Positions 1-8,890 are shown, numbered from the stretch's first letter. The stretch: 64,000 nt of DNA from SHLQ01 sp964451305 (GCA_964451305.1 CAYVHV010000003.1:1-64000); one strand, 5' to 3'. Notes: generated from the sequence alone by a model not told the origin. Numbers and translations: made by a program.

Positions 1-906
1 GCTGCGCCTGTTGCCGCTGCCCCTGCGGTAGTAGAGCCACAAGCTGTCGAACAGCCGGTGGTCAAAGCTGCTCCACAGGCCGGATTTCTCGCCGACTATC
101 GCCCGAGGAACGTGGAGGGCGTTCAGCCGTCGCCGGTCGCTATGGCACCAGTTCCGGCTGCGCCTGCTGCAGCTCGTCAGGCACCGTCGCCTCAACGCGA
201 CCTTCCGACTGCAGCGATCGTTCCAGAACAAACGGGCGGAGTATTCGACAACCTGCCTCCCGCAGCTCGTCCACCAGTGCGCCAACCGCTGGTCGATGAT
301 GTCGCTGCTGCGCCAGTCGCCGAGAAGATCGACTACTTCGCTGATCTCGAAAATAGCGACGCGGTCGCGATCGCCGGAGTGGACGACAAATATCTTGTCG
401 ATCGCGGCGACCCGACACCGGCAGAAACTGTTCCTACCGCGATGGCGGTGTCGACACCGATGGAAACTCCCGCGGTACCAGAGACCCCGGCAATGTCGGC
501 GGGCGTCGCCTTCCCGACGATTTCGAGCCCGGAGGTCAGCGCCCCACCAGCGGATGCTCCCGACCTTCTCCAGAACCCACTCGATATTCGAGCTGCCGTC
601 CCTGACAGCTTCAATGCGAGCACCTTTGCCGACGACCACGGAGTTGCCTTCCCCTCTACCGGCAACGAAAAACCCAACACGAACAGCGGGCTCCTTACAG
701 AGTCAGCGCAGAAGATCCACATCCCCGACGAGATCTTGGTGCCGACCCAAGAGCAGCCAGACCTCACCGATGAGTTTCTCTCGACACGGCTATTGATCGT
801 CTCGACGGTCCTCTTCGCATTGATCGCCGCCACGATCATCTTGTTCGCTGACTCTTCGCTCGTCGCCGACATCAACCGTGGAGTCGAGCGGATTACGGGC
901 AGCTAG
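1..906 (+). CDS. Pro/Ala-rich protein with C-terminal membrane anchor, 5' truncated
   Basis: The frame is open from the first base of the window, so the N-terminus lies outside it; at least 301 residues are visible. Most of the protein is low-complexity Pro/Ala/Val/Asp sequence with no recognised domain. Near the C-terminus one hydrophobic stretch (from about base 789 to 852, core LIVSTVLFALIAATIILF) looks like a single membrane segment, followed by a short polar tail ending RITGS. The arrangement suggests a long disordered region anchored to the membrane at its C-terminal end. It converges on the flippase-like gene at 945. I do not recognise the family and assign no function. Confidence 0.6.
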   Translation, partial: AAPVAAAPAVVEPQAVEQPVVKAAPQAGFLADYRPRNVEGVQPSPVAMAPVPAAPAAARQAPSPQRDLPTAAIVPEQTGGVFDNLPPAARPPVRQPLVDDVAAAPVAEKIDYFADLENSDAVAIAGVDDKYLVDRGDPTPAETVPTAMAVSTPMETPAVPETPAMSAGVAFPTISSPEVSAPPADAPDLLQNPLDIRAAVPDSFNASTFADDHGVAFPSTGNEKPNTNSGLLTESAQKIHIPDEILVPTQEQPDLTDEFLSTRLLIVSTVLFALIAATIILFADSSLVADINRGVERITGS

Positions 907-944
907 CCCTTCAGCCAGTCCACACACGGCTGTATCGAGCTGAC

Positions 945-2048
945 TCAGCTCTCCCGCGAGAAGCGAGCCCGAAACGCGAGCCATGCAAAGAGGCCGCTTG
1001 CGATGGGGAACCACAAGGAAACGCCCCGGTAGGCCAACACCGCGACCGCAGCTGCATCGCTCGGAATTCCCGACAGTGTCAGCACGCCGGTAAGCCCAAC
1101 CTCCACGAAACCAAATCCTCCCGGCGTGATCGAGATCATCGAGAGCACCGCACCCGACGCATAGGCAACCATCACCAAGCTCAGGCGCGGTTCGGCTCCG
1201 ACGGCGTAGAGCGCAAAGACGAGAACGAGGTAGTCAAAGGTCCAGTTCAGTGCGCTCGCTGCAGTGGCTTGAGGCCACCGTTTACCGAGAAGCTCGCCAA
1301 GGCGGTCCCGCTCAGTGACCAAGGTCGTGGGCGTGATTCCCCAGTCCTTTCGAAAGACCCGCCCAGCCATGTCCAGAATCCGGTCCAAGATGGCGCCGAC
1401 GACGACGAGTGGTCTGGTGAATCGAAGCGCGATGTAGCCAACGCCCAAGACCAACACACACAAGGCCGCAGACGCGATGGCGATCGGAGAAATGCCTTCG
1501 GGAATCGGCGCACCGAGCAAGGCAATAAGGAAACCAACGCCGGGAATCGCAGCGAGGGCAGCGGTAGAAAGGACCGAGGTCGCGGCGAGCGCGCCAGCAG
1601 CCTGCGTTGGGCTCGTGCCGCTGACCGACAGCATCTTGTAGAGCGCAGCCCCTCCAGCAGCGGGACCTCCGCCCCCGGGGACGACCCGGCTGATCGAATT
1701 CGAGGTGAGCTGACTGGTAGCTGCGACGAACCACGACACCTTCGGGAGCAAGATCTTCAAGAGCCACCACAGGCTCGCAAAGCTCGCAACCTCGGCGGCG
1801 ATCATCGCTGCGAACCACCACGGTTCAATATTTCGTAGCCGCTCCGCGCTGCTCAGCACCTCGAGCAGCCGATCAAAAAGTTGCGGCGCAAAGAACGACA
1901 ATGCGAGTGCAATCGTCGCGAGCACCATCGCTCGGCGAACAGCCCCACCGATGAGGTCGAAGTCCTTCCCCGTGGGTTCGTCGGCTCTAGGGGTCTCCGA
2001 AACAGCGGAGAGCTCGGCCTCGTCGCTACCCGCAGAATCGATGGACAT
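945..2048 (-). CDS. Flippase-like integral membrane protein (lysylphosphatidylglycerol synthase TM-region / UPF0104 family)
   Basis: About 367 residues, almost entirely hydrophobic helices after a polar N-terminus of about 45 residues. The glycine-rich segment RVVPGGGGPAAGGAALYKML and the later segment ITPGGFGFVEVGL match the conserved PGG-type loops of the LPG_synthase_TM (UPF0104) family, which includes putative lipid-linked sugar flippases. The frame stays open to 2405, but that upstream part runs through tmk on the other strand and reads as non-coding; I chose the ATG at 2046-2048 (MSIDSAGSDEAEL). It diverges from tmk with about 70 bases between the starts. The substrate is unknown. Confidence 0.8.
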   Translation of the reverse strand: MSIDSAGSDEAELSAVSETPRADEPTGKDFDLIGGAVRRAMVLATIALALSFFAPQLFDRLLEVLSSAERLRNIEPWWFAAMIAAEVASFASLWWLLKILLPKVSWFVAATSQLTSNSISRVVPGGGGPAAGGAALYKMLSVSGTSPTQAAGALAATSVLSTAALAAIPGVGFLIALLGAPIPEGISPIAIASAALCVLVLGVGYIALRFTRPLVVVGAILDRILDMAGRVFRKDWGITPTTLVTERDRLGELLGKRWPQATAASALNWTFDYLVLVFALYAVGAEPRLSLVMVAYASGAVLSMISITPGGFGFVEVGLTGVLTLSGIPSDAAAVAVLAYRGVSLWFPIASGLFAWLAFRARFSRES

Positions 2049-2118
2049 CACCGAAGCGTACCCGTCATGGAGGCCCTCGTACCCGTCAAGCGGGTGGTGG
2101 CGATAGTCTCGGACGACG

Positions 2119-2748
2119 ATGACCTCTACAGAAACCACGGCGAAACGCGGGCGTTTCATCGCCTTCGAAGGTGGCGATGGATCGGGAAAGTCGACCCAAG
2201 CCGCTCTTTTGGCTGAATCGCTCGACGCTGTACTGACGCGCGAGCCCGGGGGTACCTCGATCGGCAGCAAGATTCGCGAACTCGTACTCGACCCCGCGTA
2301 CCCCGACATGACGAACCGCACCGAAGCCTTGCTCATGGCCGCAGCTCGGGCACAGCATGTGGAAGAACGCATCCTCCCCGACCTGCTCGCCGGGCGCGAC
2401 GTCATCTCAGATCGCTACGTTGCGTCGTCGCTCGCCTACCAAGGCGTCGGACGAAACCTCGGTATCGACGTAGTTGCTGAGCTCAACGAGTTTGCAACAG
2501 GTGGCCTCGCACCCGATCTCACGGTGTTGCTCGACGCTGACCCCACCGCGGCGCGGGCGCGGCTTGGGACCGACCTCGACCGCATCGAGGAGGCCGGTAT
2601 CGATCTAGGACGCCAGGTCGTCGAGACGTATCGCGTGTTGGCAGCCGCAACTCCTGACCTCTGGGTCATCGTCGACGCGAGCGGCGATGTCGACACGGTG
2701 GCTGAGCGAGTTCTGCACGCTGTTACCGAACGACTTGAGATCACGTGA
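2119..2748 (+). CDS. tmk: Thymidylate kinase
   Basis: Phosphorylates dTMP to dTDP with ATP in the cytoplasm, in the dTTP supply pathway. The 209-residue protein has the P-loop FEGGDGSGKST near residues 16-26, the TREPGGT motif that binds dTMP, the DRYVASSLAYQG segment, and the DLDRIEEAG lid region. The length is normal. Its TGA stop overlaps the GTG start of holB by four bases, a tmk-holB pairing common in bacteria that suggests translational coupling. Confidence 0.95.
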   Translation: MTSTETTAKRGRFIAFEGGDGSGKSTQAALLAESLDAVLTREPGGTSIGSKIRELVLDPAYPDMTNRTEALLMAAARAQHVEERILPDLLAGRDVISDRYVASSLAYQGVGRNLGIDVVAELNEFATGGLAPDLTVLLDADPTAARARLGTDLDRIEEAGIDLGRQVVETYRVLAAATPDLWVIVDASGDVDTVAERVLHAVTERLEIT

Positions 2749-3794
2749 CATCGACGGATCCATTCGCCGACATCATCGGCCAAGATCTTGCTATTCGACA
2801 GCTGCGCGCAGCAGTGTCGAATCCAGTTCACGCATATCTCTTCGTCGGCCCACGAGGCTCGGGTAAAAGGCGCGCTGCTGTTCGAATGGCAGGAGAACTC
2901 GTCGGTGCCCCTGCCGACCGCGAACGCAACCGCGCGCTCGCCATCCGTGAAGAGCACCCTGACGTGGCGGTCTTTGAGCCAGCAGGAAACGCCTTCCTCA
3001 TGGAAGAAGCAGAGGCGGTGATCATCGAAGCATCTCGATCACCGGCGGAGGCGGGCCGCAAAGTGTTGATCCTCGACCGTTTCCACGATGCGGACGGACG
3101 CGTTGCGGCGAATCTGCTGAAGACGATCGAAGAACCGCCCGCATCGACCATGTTCATTCTGCTGGCTGAGCACGTCCCCCCAGAACACATCACGATCGCA
3201 TCTCGCTCGGTCACCATCGACTTCCCCGCAGTCTCCGAAGCCGTGATCTCCGCGGCGCTCCAGGAGCGTGGCATCGGCGAAGAACGAGCTCAGGCAACAG
3301 CCCGTGGTGCGTGCGGTGATGTGAACCGCGCCGAATTGCTCCTCACCGATACCGCCTTTGTGGAACGTCGGGATTTGTGGTGGGACGTACCGTCTCGCTT
3401 CGACGGAACCGGGTATGCGATCAGTGAGATCGTAAAGGAACTCACCGCGGTCATCGATGCTGCTCAGCTTCCACTCGACGAAAAGCACGCTGGTGAAGCT
3501 GCGTCGATGGACGAGACTGAAGAGCTCACCGGCACCCGCGGGTCTGGCCGCAAGGCCATGGAGACGCGCCAAAAACGTGAAGCTCGATTGCATCGAACCG
3601 ACGAATGGCAAATGGGTCTATCGACGCTCGCCCACCGATACCGCGAGAACCTAGTCACCGCTTCGAACACCCAAAACCCCGAAGTTTTTTTTGCCTTACG
3701 AGACGCGTCGTCAGCGCTACAGCGGAACCCGAGCGAAGAACTTTGGATCACCAACGTGCTCATGACCCTTAGCTCGCTCACGACATCGTCGTGA
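2745..3794 (+). CDS. holB: DNA polymerase III delta-prime subunit
   Basis: Clamp-loader subunit of the replicative polymerase. The 349-residue AAA+ protein begins DPFADIIGQDLAIRQL and has the P-loop VGPRGSGKRRAA near residues 33-44 and the conserved segment LLKTIEEPPASTMFILLAE. It starts at a GTG overlapping the tmk stop. The zinc-module cysteines usual between P-loop and Walker B in delta-prime proteins are absent: the segment reads RERNRALAIREEHPDVAVF with no Cys. The sensor-type Arg appears in ASRSVTIDF. Family assignment is firm; the lost zinc site is an observation. Confidence 0.9.
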   Translation: MTSTDPFADIIGQDLAIRQLRAAVSNPVHAYLFVGPRGSGKRRAAVRMAGELVGAPADRERNRALAIREEHPDVAVFEPAGNAFLMEEAEAVIIEASRSPAEAGRKVLILDRFHDADGRVAANLLKTIEEPPASTMFILLAEHVPPEHITIASRSVTIDFPAVSEAVISAALQERGIGEERAQATARGACGDVNRAELLLTDTAFVERRDLWWDVPSRFDGTGYAISEIVKELTAVIDAAQLPLDEKHAGEAASMDETEELTGTRGSGRKAMETRQKREARLHRTDEWQMGLSTLAHRYRENLVTASNTQNPEVFFALRDASSALQRNPSEELWITNVLMTLSSLTTSS

Positions 3795-3810
3795 TCTCGG
3801 CGAGCCGAGA
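3795..3810. terminator. Inverted repeat between convergent holB and coaA
   Basis: A perfect TCTCGGC / GCCGAGA inverted repeat starts directly after the holB stop codon and lies before the end of coaA. There is no T-tract. It may end transcription from either side, but that is inference. Confidence 0.4.
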
Positions 3811-3847
3811 GCACTGCTTTGCACCTCACTACCCGTCTGAGATGTGA

Positions 3848-4798
3848 CTACTTCTGAATCGAGACGCGGGTGACTCGGTGGCTTTCGCCCTTGGTCAAGA
3901 TGCAGCGGGCTCGCTGCATTGTCGGGGCGATGTTCGACCGAAGATTTGGTGCGTTGATCGACTCCCAGATGTGCGATGCCACCTCTGTTGCCTCCGCGGT
4001 ATCGAGGGTGGCGTAGTTTCGAAAGTACGACAACGGATTCGAAAAGACCGACTCTCGGAAGCCAATAAATCGATCGATGTACCACTGACGGATAAGGCTC
4101 TCGTGCGCATCGACGTAGATCGAGAAGTCGAAGAAGTCCGAGACGAACAAGTTCGACGACGTCGGGTTGCCTTGTAGAACGTTGAGGCCTTCGACGATCA
4201 ATACATCGGGTTGGCGGATTTCTTCGACCGCTCCGGGAACGATGTCGTACTCGAGATGTGAGTAGATCGGGGTAGGCACGACTGGCTGGCCCGACTTCAC
4301 TGCCTGGAGCGCTTCGATCAACGCCGCAGTGTCGTAGCTCTCAGGGAAACCCTTCCGGTCCATCAAGCCGCGCCGTTCGAGCTCAGCGTTCGTGTAGAGG
4401 TATCCGTCGGTGGTCAACAGGCCGACGTTTGGGTGGTCATCCCAGCTTTGGAGAAGTGACTGGAGCACACGAGCTGTGGTGCTTTTCCCGACCGCTACGC
4501 TTCCACCGATACCGATGATGTAGGGGACTGGAGCGGGGTCGGTGCCGAGAAAGGTGTCGGCGACCGCAGCCAATTGCTGGGTCTTGCCGATATGGAGGTT
4601 GAGCAGCCGAGACAGAGGCAAGTACACCTCTTCGACCTCGTCCATGTCGAGCTGTTCGTACATGCCGCGCAGGCGGTCCACATCTGCGGGGGCCAACGTT
4701 AACGGTGTCGATGATCGTAGGGCCGCCCACGCGTCCCGTTCGAAGTCTTCAAACCGGTGATCCACATCCCAACTGTGGCTCAGCGCGGGCCAGCTCAC
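3848..4798 (-). CDS. coaA: Type I pantothenate kinase
   Basis: Phosphorylates pantothenate, the first step of coenzyme A synthesis. The 316-residue protein shows the P-loop GIGGSVAVGKSTTARVL near residue 97, the LLTTDGYLYTNAELERRG segment and the RKGFPESYD motif typical of bacterial CoaA, then VEGLNVLQ and SDFFDFSIYVDA. The length is that of the family. It is convergent with holB and transcribed alone. CoaA of this type is normally inhibited by CoA; nothing in the sequence speaks against that here. Confidence 0.95.
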   Translation of the reverse strand: MSWPALSHSWDVDHRFEDFERDAWAALRSSTPLTLAPADVDRLRGMYEQLDMDEVEEVYLPLSRLLNLHIGKTQQLAAVADTFLGTDPAPVPYIIGIGGSVAVGKSTTARVLQSLLQSWDDHPNVGLLTTDGYLYTNAELERRGLMDRKGFPESYDTAALIEALQAVKSGQPVVPTPIYSHLEYDIVPGAVEEIRQPDVLIVEGLNVLQGNPTSSNLFVSDFFDFSIYVDAHESLIRQWYIDRFIGFRESVFSNPLSYFRNYATLDTAEATEVASHIWESINAPNLRSNIAPTMQRARCILTKGESHRVTRVSIQK

Positions 4799-4835
4799 GT
4801 AGCCAGCGACCGGAAAGTTTGGGCGTTTGTGAGGA

Positions 4836-4852
4836 CGCCGCTAGGCGCGGCG
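4836..4852 (-). terminator. GC-rich hairpin after the sigma-like gene
   Basis: CGCCGC and GCGGCG arms separated by TAGGC lie between the sigma-like gene and coaA, both on the minus strand. It may terminate the upstream gene. No T-tract follows. Confidence 0.35.
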
Positions 4853-4872
4853 ACTCGCGTACCTCGGCGTCA

Positions 4873-5292
4873 TTAGCTCAGGACGAGTTCGTTCGCCGAA
4901 ATCTGGTGCTTTCGAAGGTTCGCTTCGGTCTGGACTTCTTCCTCGAGACGAGCAAGTTCAGTACTGCTCAGCTCTGGCACGTCAAGTTCGATCGTGGTGA
5001 TTGCCTTGGTAGAAACACTTCCCGCACGGAAGTAGCGGGAGAGCTCGAGGGTCGCAATACCGGTGATCCAGTCGTGGTCGTGTTCAGATTTGTCCGACCG
5101 CTTCATCCGAATCTGCGCTGCAGTAGCGAATGTCTGCGCCAAGAGTGTCGCAGTGATCTCACCGTTTTGGGTACGACGGAAAAAGAAGCTAGTCAGCTCC
5201 TCACGACGTTCGGTGTAGAGCACCTCGGCGAGATCGGCATCGATCTCTTCAGGTGAGCGGGTTCCAGCCTTGTGTGGTTTTGTTGTAATCAC
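4873..5292 (-). CDS. ECF sigma-like protein with region 2 only
   Basis: A 139-residue protein that reads like the first half of an actinobacterial ECF sigma factor. REELTSFFFRRTQNGEI and LLAQTFATAAQ match the start of region 2, DWITGIATLELSRYF matches the DNA-melting part (usually WLYGIARNxLxxY), and LDVPELSSTELARLEEEV matches the linker that follows region 2. The protein then stops at NELVLS; there is no region 4 helix-turn-helix. The 74 bases before coaA are too short to hold one. It is either a decayed sigma factor or a stand-alone region-2 protein. The family call is from pattern only. Confidence 0.6.
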   Translation of the reverse strand: MITTKPHKAGTRSPEEIDADLAEVLYTERREELTSFFFRRTQNGEITATLLAQTFATAAQIRMKRSDKSEHDHDWITGIATLELSRYFRAGSVSTKAITTIELDVPELSSTELARLEEEVQTEANLRKHQISANELVLS

Positions 5293-5499
5293 ACAGGGTT
5301 CATCGGGTCGAAACGGACACCAACTTTAGTCATTCTTGGGTCGTTCAGCTTAAGTTCTCGATTCGGATGACCTACGAGCGTCTGAGGCTCTGAGATCCAT
5401 GAATTGATCGACCCTCGGGTGCGCTCCCGTTGCCGTTGACAGCAAGTCATCTGTACCTTTGAGCTGCGGCTGGGCGCACGGATTCGGAGCGATCGATAC
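5293..5499. other. Divergent intergenic region, no gene seen
   Basis: About 200 bases between the divergent sigma-like gene and the RTX gene. It must hold promoters for both, but I could not pick convincing -35 and -10 boxes. No RNA gene or repeat is apparent. Confidence 0.4.
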
Positions 5500-6687
5500 A
5501 TGAGACGAAGGAACCTGCTGTTCGCCGTGACCAGCGTGCTCGCTGCGTTTGGCGCATTGCTCCTCAGCCAAGGAGTTGCGTCCGCTCAAACCCAAGTTCA
5601 AGAGCTCCTATTGCCCTTCTCGGCGGGGGTCATCGAGGTTCAGGCCGACGAGACCTACAGCGGTGACGTCGTCCACCCGGCTGTCGGAGCAATCGCCTTT
5701 GATCTCACCGATGTTCGCCGAGATGCGGACACCGACGTTCTTTCCATCGGCGTTGGCCGCATCCGACTGGCGTGCGCACACACGAGCGGTTCCGCTGTCT
5801 TGCAGTTCCAGGCGGATGGAATTGCCGGCGACTTCTACTACGTGCACATGGATGTGAACACCCTGAGCGCAGGCATCTCAGAAACGTGGAGCCGAATCGA
5901 TCGAGGTGAGATCATCGGTGGCCTCTTCCCGCGAGCGCTCACGAGTCAACCCGGGGATAGCTGCGCGCAATTTTCAACCGGACCCCACCTACACCTCGAC
6001 CTGCCGCGATCAGGAATGGTGATCGACGGCGTGGTCTTCAACGAAGGTGCGCCGAACGATACCGACCTGATCAGCTCGACGAACCGGACACCCGGAGAGC
6101 GCGAAACCGCAGTCTGTGCAGGCGAGAACGCGACCATCGTCGGAACGACACGAGATGATGTTCTCCAAGGCACCGAAGGCCGAGACGTTATCGCTGGCCT
6201 CCAAGGTGACGACCTCGTCTTTGGATTGGGAGGCGACGACATCATCTGCGGCGGCTTCGGCGAGGACTTCCTCATCGGCGGCGACGGTTTCGACGTCATC
6301 TTCGGCGCCCAAGGAGACGACACGATCGTCGCGGCCAGCGGATCGACTGGAGCCAGACGTGATGACGCTGTCGGCGGAGGCAGGTTCTTTGGAGGCGCTG
6401 GAAACGACGTCATCTTCGGATCGAACCGCTGGGACCGAATGCAGGGAGGCCCTGGCGACGACAGACTCACCGGCTTCGATGGTCGGGACTGGATTCGTGG
6501 CGGGCCCGGCGCGGACTTCCTCGACGGCGGAAGTAACATCGACGACCTCCACGGTGGCAATGGATCCGACGTCATCTCCGCCGGAGGAGGCGACACGGTC
6601 GCCGGTGGCGCAGGACCGGCCGACATCTGCCAATACACGAACCAACCTGCATCCATCCGCGGTTGCGAAACCATCGTTACTCCGTAA
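5500..6687 (+). CDS. Secreted LytM/M23-like protein with RTX-type calcium-binding repeats
   Basis: A 395-residue protein with a Sec signal peptide (Arg-rich start, hydrophobic core, cleavage likely near VASAQT). Residues about 30-185 look like a divergent M23/LytM domain: FYYVHMDVN, a following GEIIGGL segment and the GPHLHLDL motif resemble the late His-x-His zinc motif of the family. Residues about 210-385 are tandem GGxGxDxI/L repeats (GLGGDDIICGG, GGPGDDRLTG, GGNGSDVIS), the haemolysin-type calcium-binding fold. Cysteines 205, 246 and others could form disulfides outside the cell. Peptidase activity is uncertain because the first His-x3-Asp motif is not clear. Confidence 0.7.
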   Translation: MRRRNLLFAVTSVLAAFGALLLSQGVASAQTQVQELLLPFSAGVIEVQADETYSGDVVHPAVGAIAFDLTDVRRDADTDVLSIGVGRIRLACAHTSGSAVLQFQADGIAGDFYYVHMDVNTLSAGISETWSRIDRGEIIGGLFPRALTSQPGDSCAQFSTGPHLHLDLPRSGMVIDGVVFNEGAPNDTDLISSTNRTPGERETAVCAGENATIVGTTRDDVLQGTEGRDVIAGLQGDDLVFGLGGDDIICGGFGEDFLIGGDGFDVIFGAQGDDTIVAASGSTGARRDDAVGGGRFFGGAGNDVIFGSNRWDRMQGGPGDDRLTGFDGRDWIRGGPGADFLDGGSNIDDLHGGNGSDVISAGGGDTVAGGAGPADICQYTNQPASIRGCETIVTP

Positions 6688-6724
6688 AGCGCCGAGAGAC
6701 TCTGTCGCTCGATCGACGGCCTCG

Positions 6725-8122
6725 TTAGGTCGTTGCGGACTTTTTGGATGTTGGCAGAGGCAGCAACGTCACGAGTTCTCGGTTTTCTAGAGGGTCGAGA
6801 ATGCCGTGCTGCACGCAGGCTGGGACGAGCTGATCGGTGTCGGGGTGCCCCATTGTGTAGGCGCACGCTTCGAGACGTTCTTGGGCTTCGAGGATCCGGT
6901 CATCGGTGGCTCGGGTGCCCTCTTGAATGTGCTTCCAGCCCGCGGCCGTATCTGCCGCATCGATGAACTGATGCATCACGAACGTCGTCGCTGACGCTTC
7001 CCACCACCGCTGCTTCACACCGCCACCACGTTCGGCGAAACGTTTTGCCCACTTCGCCATCTCCGGCACGATCGACGGCTTCTCCGCCAGGCATCGCAAA
7101 ATACGAGCGGCAGACTCGCCACGGTCGCGCAAAATGAAGTTCCCGGGGAATGCCTCGTACCACGACGCGACCATTTGATGGTCGAGCGGATCGGTGTCGT
7201 CGAGAAGCGGCACGTACCGATCTCCGATGTAGGCCCCCCACGTCACGCGGTTGCAGCGTGTATCGCCGACCTGCATTGCCTCGTAGCCAAGCGTCGTACC
7301 CGCTCCGCGTTCGACCTCGCCCCAGACAGCATCCGAGGTCAACTCGCGATATCCCTCCGCCCAGCGCGACTCGTTTCCGATGTAGGCCGCTGGTTGGAAC
7401 GAGAACATTCGCCAGCCCTGGGAGTGGCAGGTTCGAACAATGTCGGCGACGTCATCGAGGTTCTGTGGCGTGACCGTCATGTTGTGCGCGAGGTAGTGGG
7501 TGATTCCGTGCTCGGCCTCCAGCCGGTGGAACATGTCGCAGAAGCCCGCACGGTATTCATGCAACTCCTGTTCGGACTGTGGTTTCTTGATTCCCTTGCG
7601 CCCAACCATTGTCGTGTCGAAGTGCGCGGCGAACGAAAGGTGTGGAAAGCGAGGCTCACCGTTTTCGTCGAGGGCGATCGCTCGTAGATAGTCGTAGTCG
7701 AAGTCGCCATGGGTGAAACTCATCGGAATTCGCCCGTGGGCTCTCATGGTCGCGATCGCCGCGGCGTGATCGCCTGGTTCCAAAAGACTGACTTCGCCAC
7801 CGATCAGCTGGGCGTACGTTCCCCACCCTCGCTGGGACGACAAGTACTTCATCTGGCGTTTCACATTCTTCAGCGTGTGTGGCCCATCGACACGAACCTT
7901 GTTCGCATCGGCGGAGTGGTAACACGGCTTGCAGGCAAAGTTGCACTTCGGGAAGACGCCATGGGTGGCTTCACAACCGGTCGTCTTCCGTCCGAGCATT
8001 TGGCCCGGAACCCGGTTTCTCTCCGGGATGGTCTCCCAACGCTTCGCGAGCGCGGCTGCAGCCACGGGGTCGACAGGGCGTGTGCGTTGTTCGAAAGCAC
8101 GGATACGCGACTGCAGACTCAT
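6725..8122 (-). CDS. Radical SAM protein of unknown function
   Basis: A 465-residue protein with the radical SAM cluster motif CNFACKPC (CxxxCxxC) near residue 61, which binds a 4Fe-4S cluster and S-adenosylmethionine, followed by a GGEVSLL segment equal to the GGE motif. Further Cys residues (near TCHSQGW, TRCNRV and ILRCLAE) are spread over the protein, but no clear SPASM cluster is visible. The C-terminal half is rich in Trp and Glu. It is divergent from the VTT-domain gene with a 48-base gap. Substrate and product are unknown. Confidence 0.75.
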   Translation of the reverse strand: MSLQSRIRAFEQRTRPVDPVAAAALAKRWETIPERNRVPGQMLGRKTTGCEATHGVFPKCNFACKPCYHSADANKVRVDGPHTLKNVKRQMKYLSSQRGWGTYAQLIGGEVSLLEPGDHAAAIATMRAHGRIPMSFTHGDFDYDYLRAIALDENGEPRFPHLSFAAHFDTTMVGRKGIKKPQSEQELHEYRAGFCDMFHRLEAEHGITHYLAHNMTVTPQNLDDVADIVRTCHSQGWRMFSFQPAAYIGNESRWAEGYRELTSDAVWGEVERGAGTTLGYEAMQVGDTRCNRVTWGAYIGDRYVPLLDDTDPLDHQMVASWYEAFPGNFILRDRGESAARILRCLAEKPSIVPEMAKWAKRFAERGGGVKQRWWEASATTFVMHQFIDAADTAAGWKHIQEGTRATDDRILEAQERLEACAYTMGHPDTDQLVPACVQHGILDPLENRELVTLLPLPTSKKSATT

Positions 8123-8170
8123 AAGACAACTTTCAGGGGGTTAGTGATGGGCTAACAGGGGAAGCGCGTC

Positions 8171-8890
8171 GTGAGTGCTCTAACATTCCCCGGGAGTGCT
8201 GAGCCTATGAGACGTCCACAACTTTCATTGGCGCTGATCCGTTTGATCGTGCTGGCGGTGATTCTCATTGGCGCGGCCGTGACGATAGCCATCGTAGGCA
8301 CCGATGGCATTGGAGAGCTCCTCGAGAACGCCGCTGACAGCCGCCTCGGGATCGCTGCGTTCATGGCTGTCTACATCGCCGGCGTCGTCCTCATGGTCCC
8401 AGGAACGCTAGGAACGCTCACCGCAGGGGCTGTCCTCGGCTTTGCCGTTGGGTTCCCCGTCGCTGGCGTCTCTGCCTTGATCGGAGCCACGATCGCGTTC
8501 TTCGTATCGCGTTTCGTGGGTAAGGAAGGCATGAACGAACTTCTCGGCGATCGTCTCACCTCGATCGACGATTGGCTGATGGACAACGACTTTCTCTCGA
8601 TCGTGATCCTTCGCCTGATGCCGATCGTGCCATTCAACGGACTGAACTACGCGGCTGGGCTCACGTCGGTTCGTCCCAGTCGGTACGTTCTCGCGACGGC
8701 CATCGGGATCGCACCTGGAACGGCACTGTCCACGTTCTTTGCTGCCAGCTCCAACGACATGACGAGTTCCTCGTTCGTCGTTGCGTCGGTCGCTCTCGCG
8801 GTGTTGATCGTCGGCAGCACCATCGTTGCGCGACGGTTCACGAAAAAGCGAAAAGCTGCAACGGACGCGGCCGGAGGCAGCTCAAACTAG
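8171..8890 (+). CDS. TVP38/TMEM64 (VTT/SNARE-associated) family membrane protein
   Basis: A 239-residue inner-membrane protein with several hydrophobic helices. GTLGTLTAGAVLGFAVGFPVA and the arginine-bearing RLMPIVPFNGLNYAAGLT motif identify the VTT fold shared with DedA and with E. coli YdjX/YdjZ. I chose the GTG at 8171 because AGGGGAAG stands six bases upstream; an ATG at 8207 is the alternative. The stop overlaps the end of the convergent permease gene by four bases. In enterobacteria YdjX/YdjZ sit beside ynjABCDEF, and the same relatives follow here. The transported or scrambled lipid is not known. Confidence 0.8.
   Translation: MSALTFPGSAEPMRRPQLSLALIRLIVLAVILIGAAVTIAIVGTDGIGELLENAADSRLGIAAFMAVYIAGVVLMVPGTLGTLTAGAVLGFAVGFPVAGVSALIGATIAFFVSRFVGKEGMNELLGDRLTSIDDWLMDNDFLSIVILRLMPIVPFNGLNYAAGLTSVRPSRYVLATAIGIAPGTALSTFFAASSNDMTSSSFVVASVALAVLIVGSTIVARRFTKKRKAATDAAGGSSN

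Noticed and set aside
2049..2405. An N-terminal extension of the flippase-like protein across tmk
   Set aside because: The extra 119 codons are antisense to tmk and Ser/Arg-rich; the ATG at 2046-2048 gives the normal family length.
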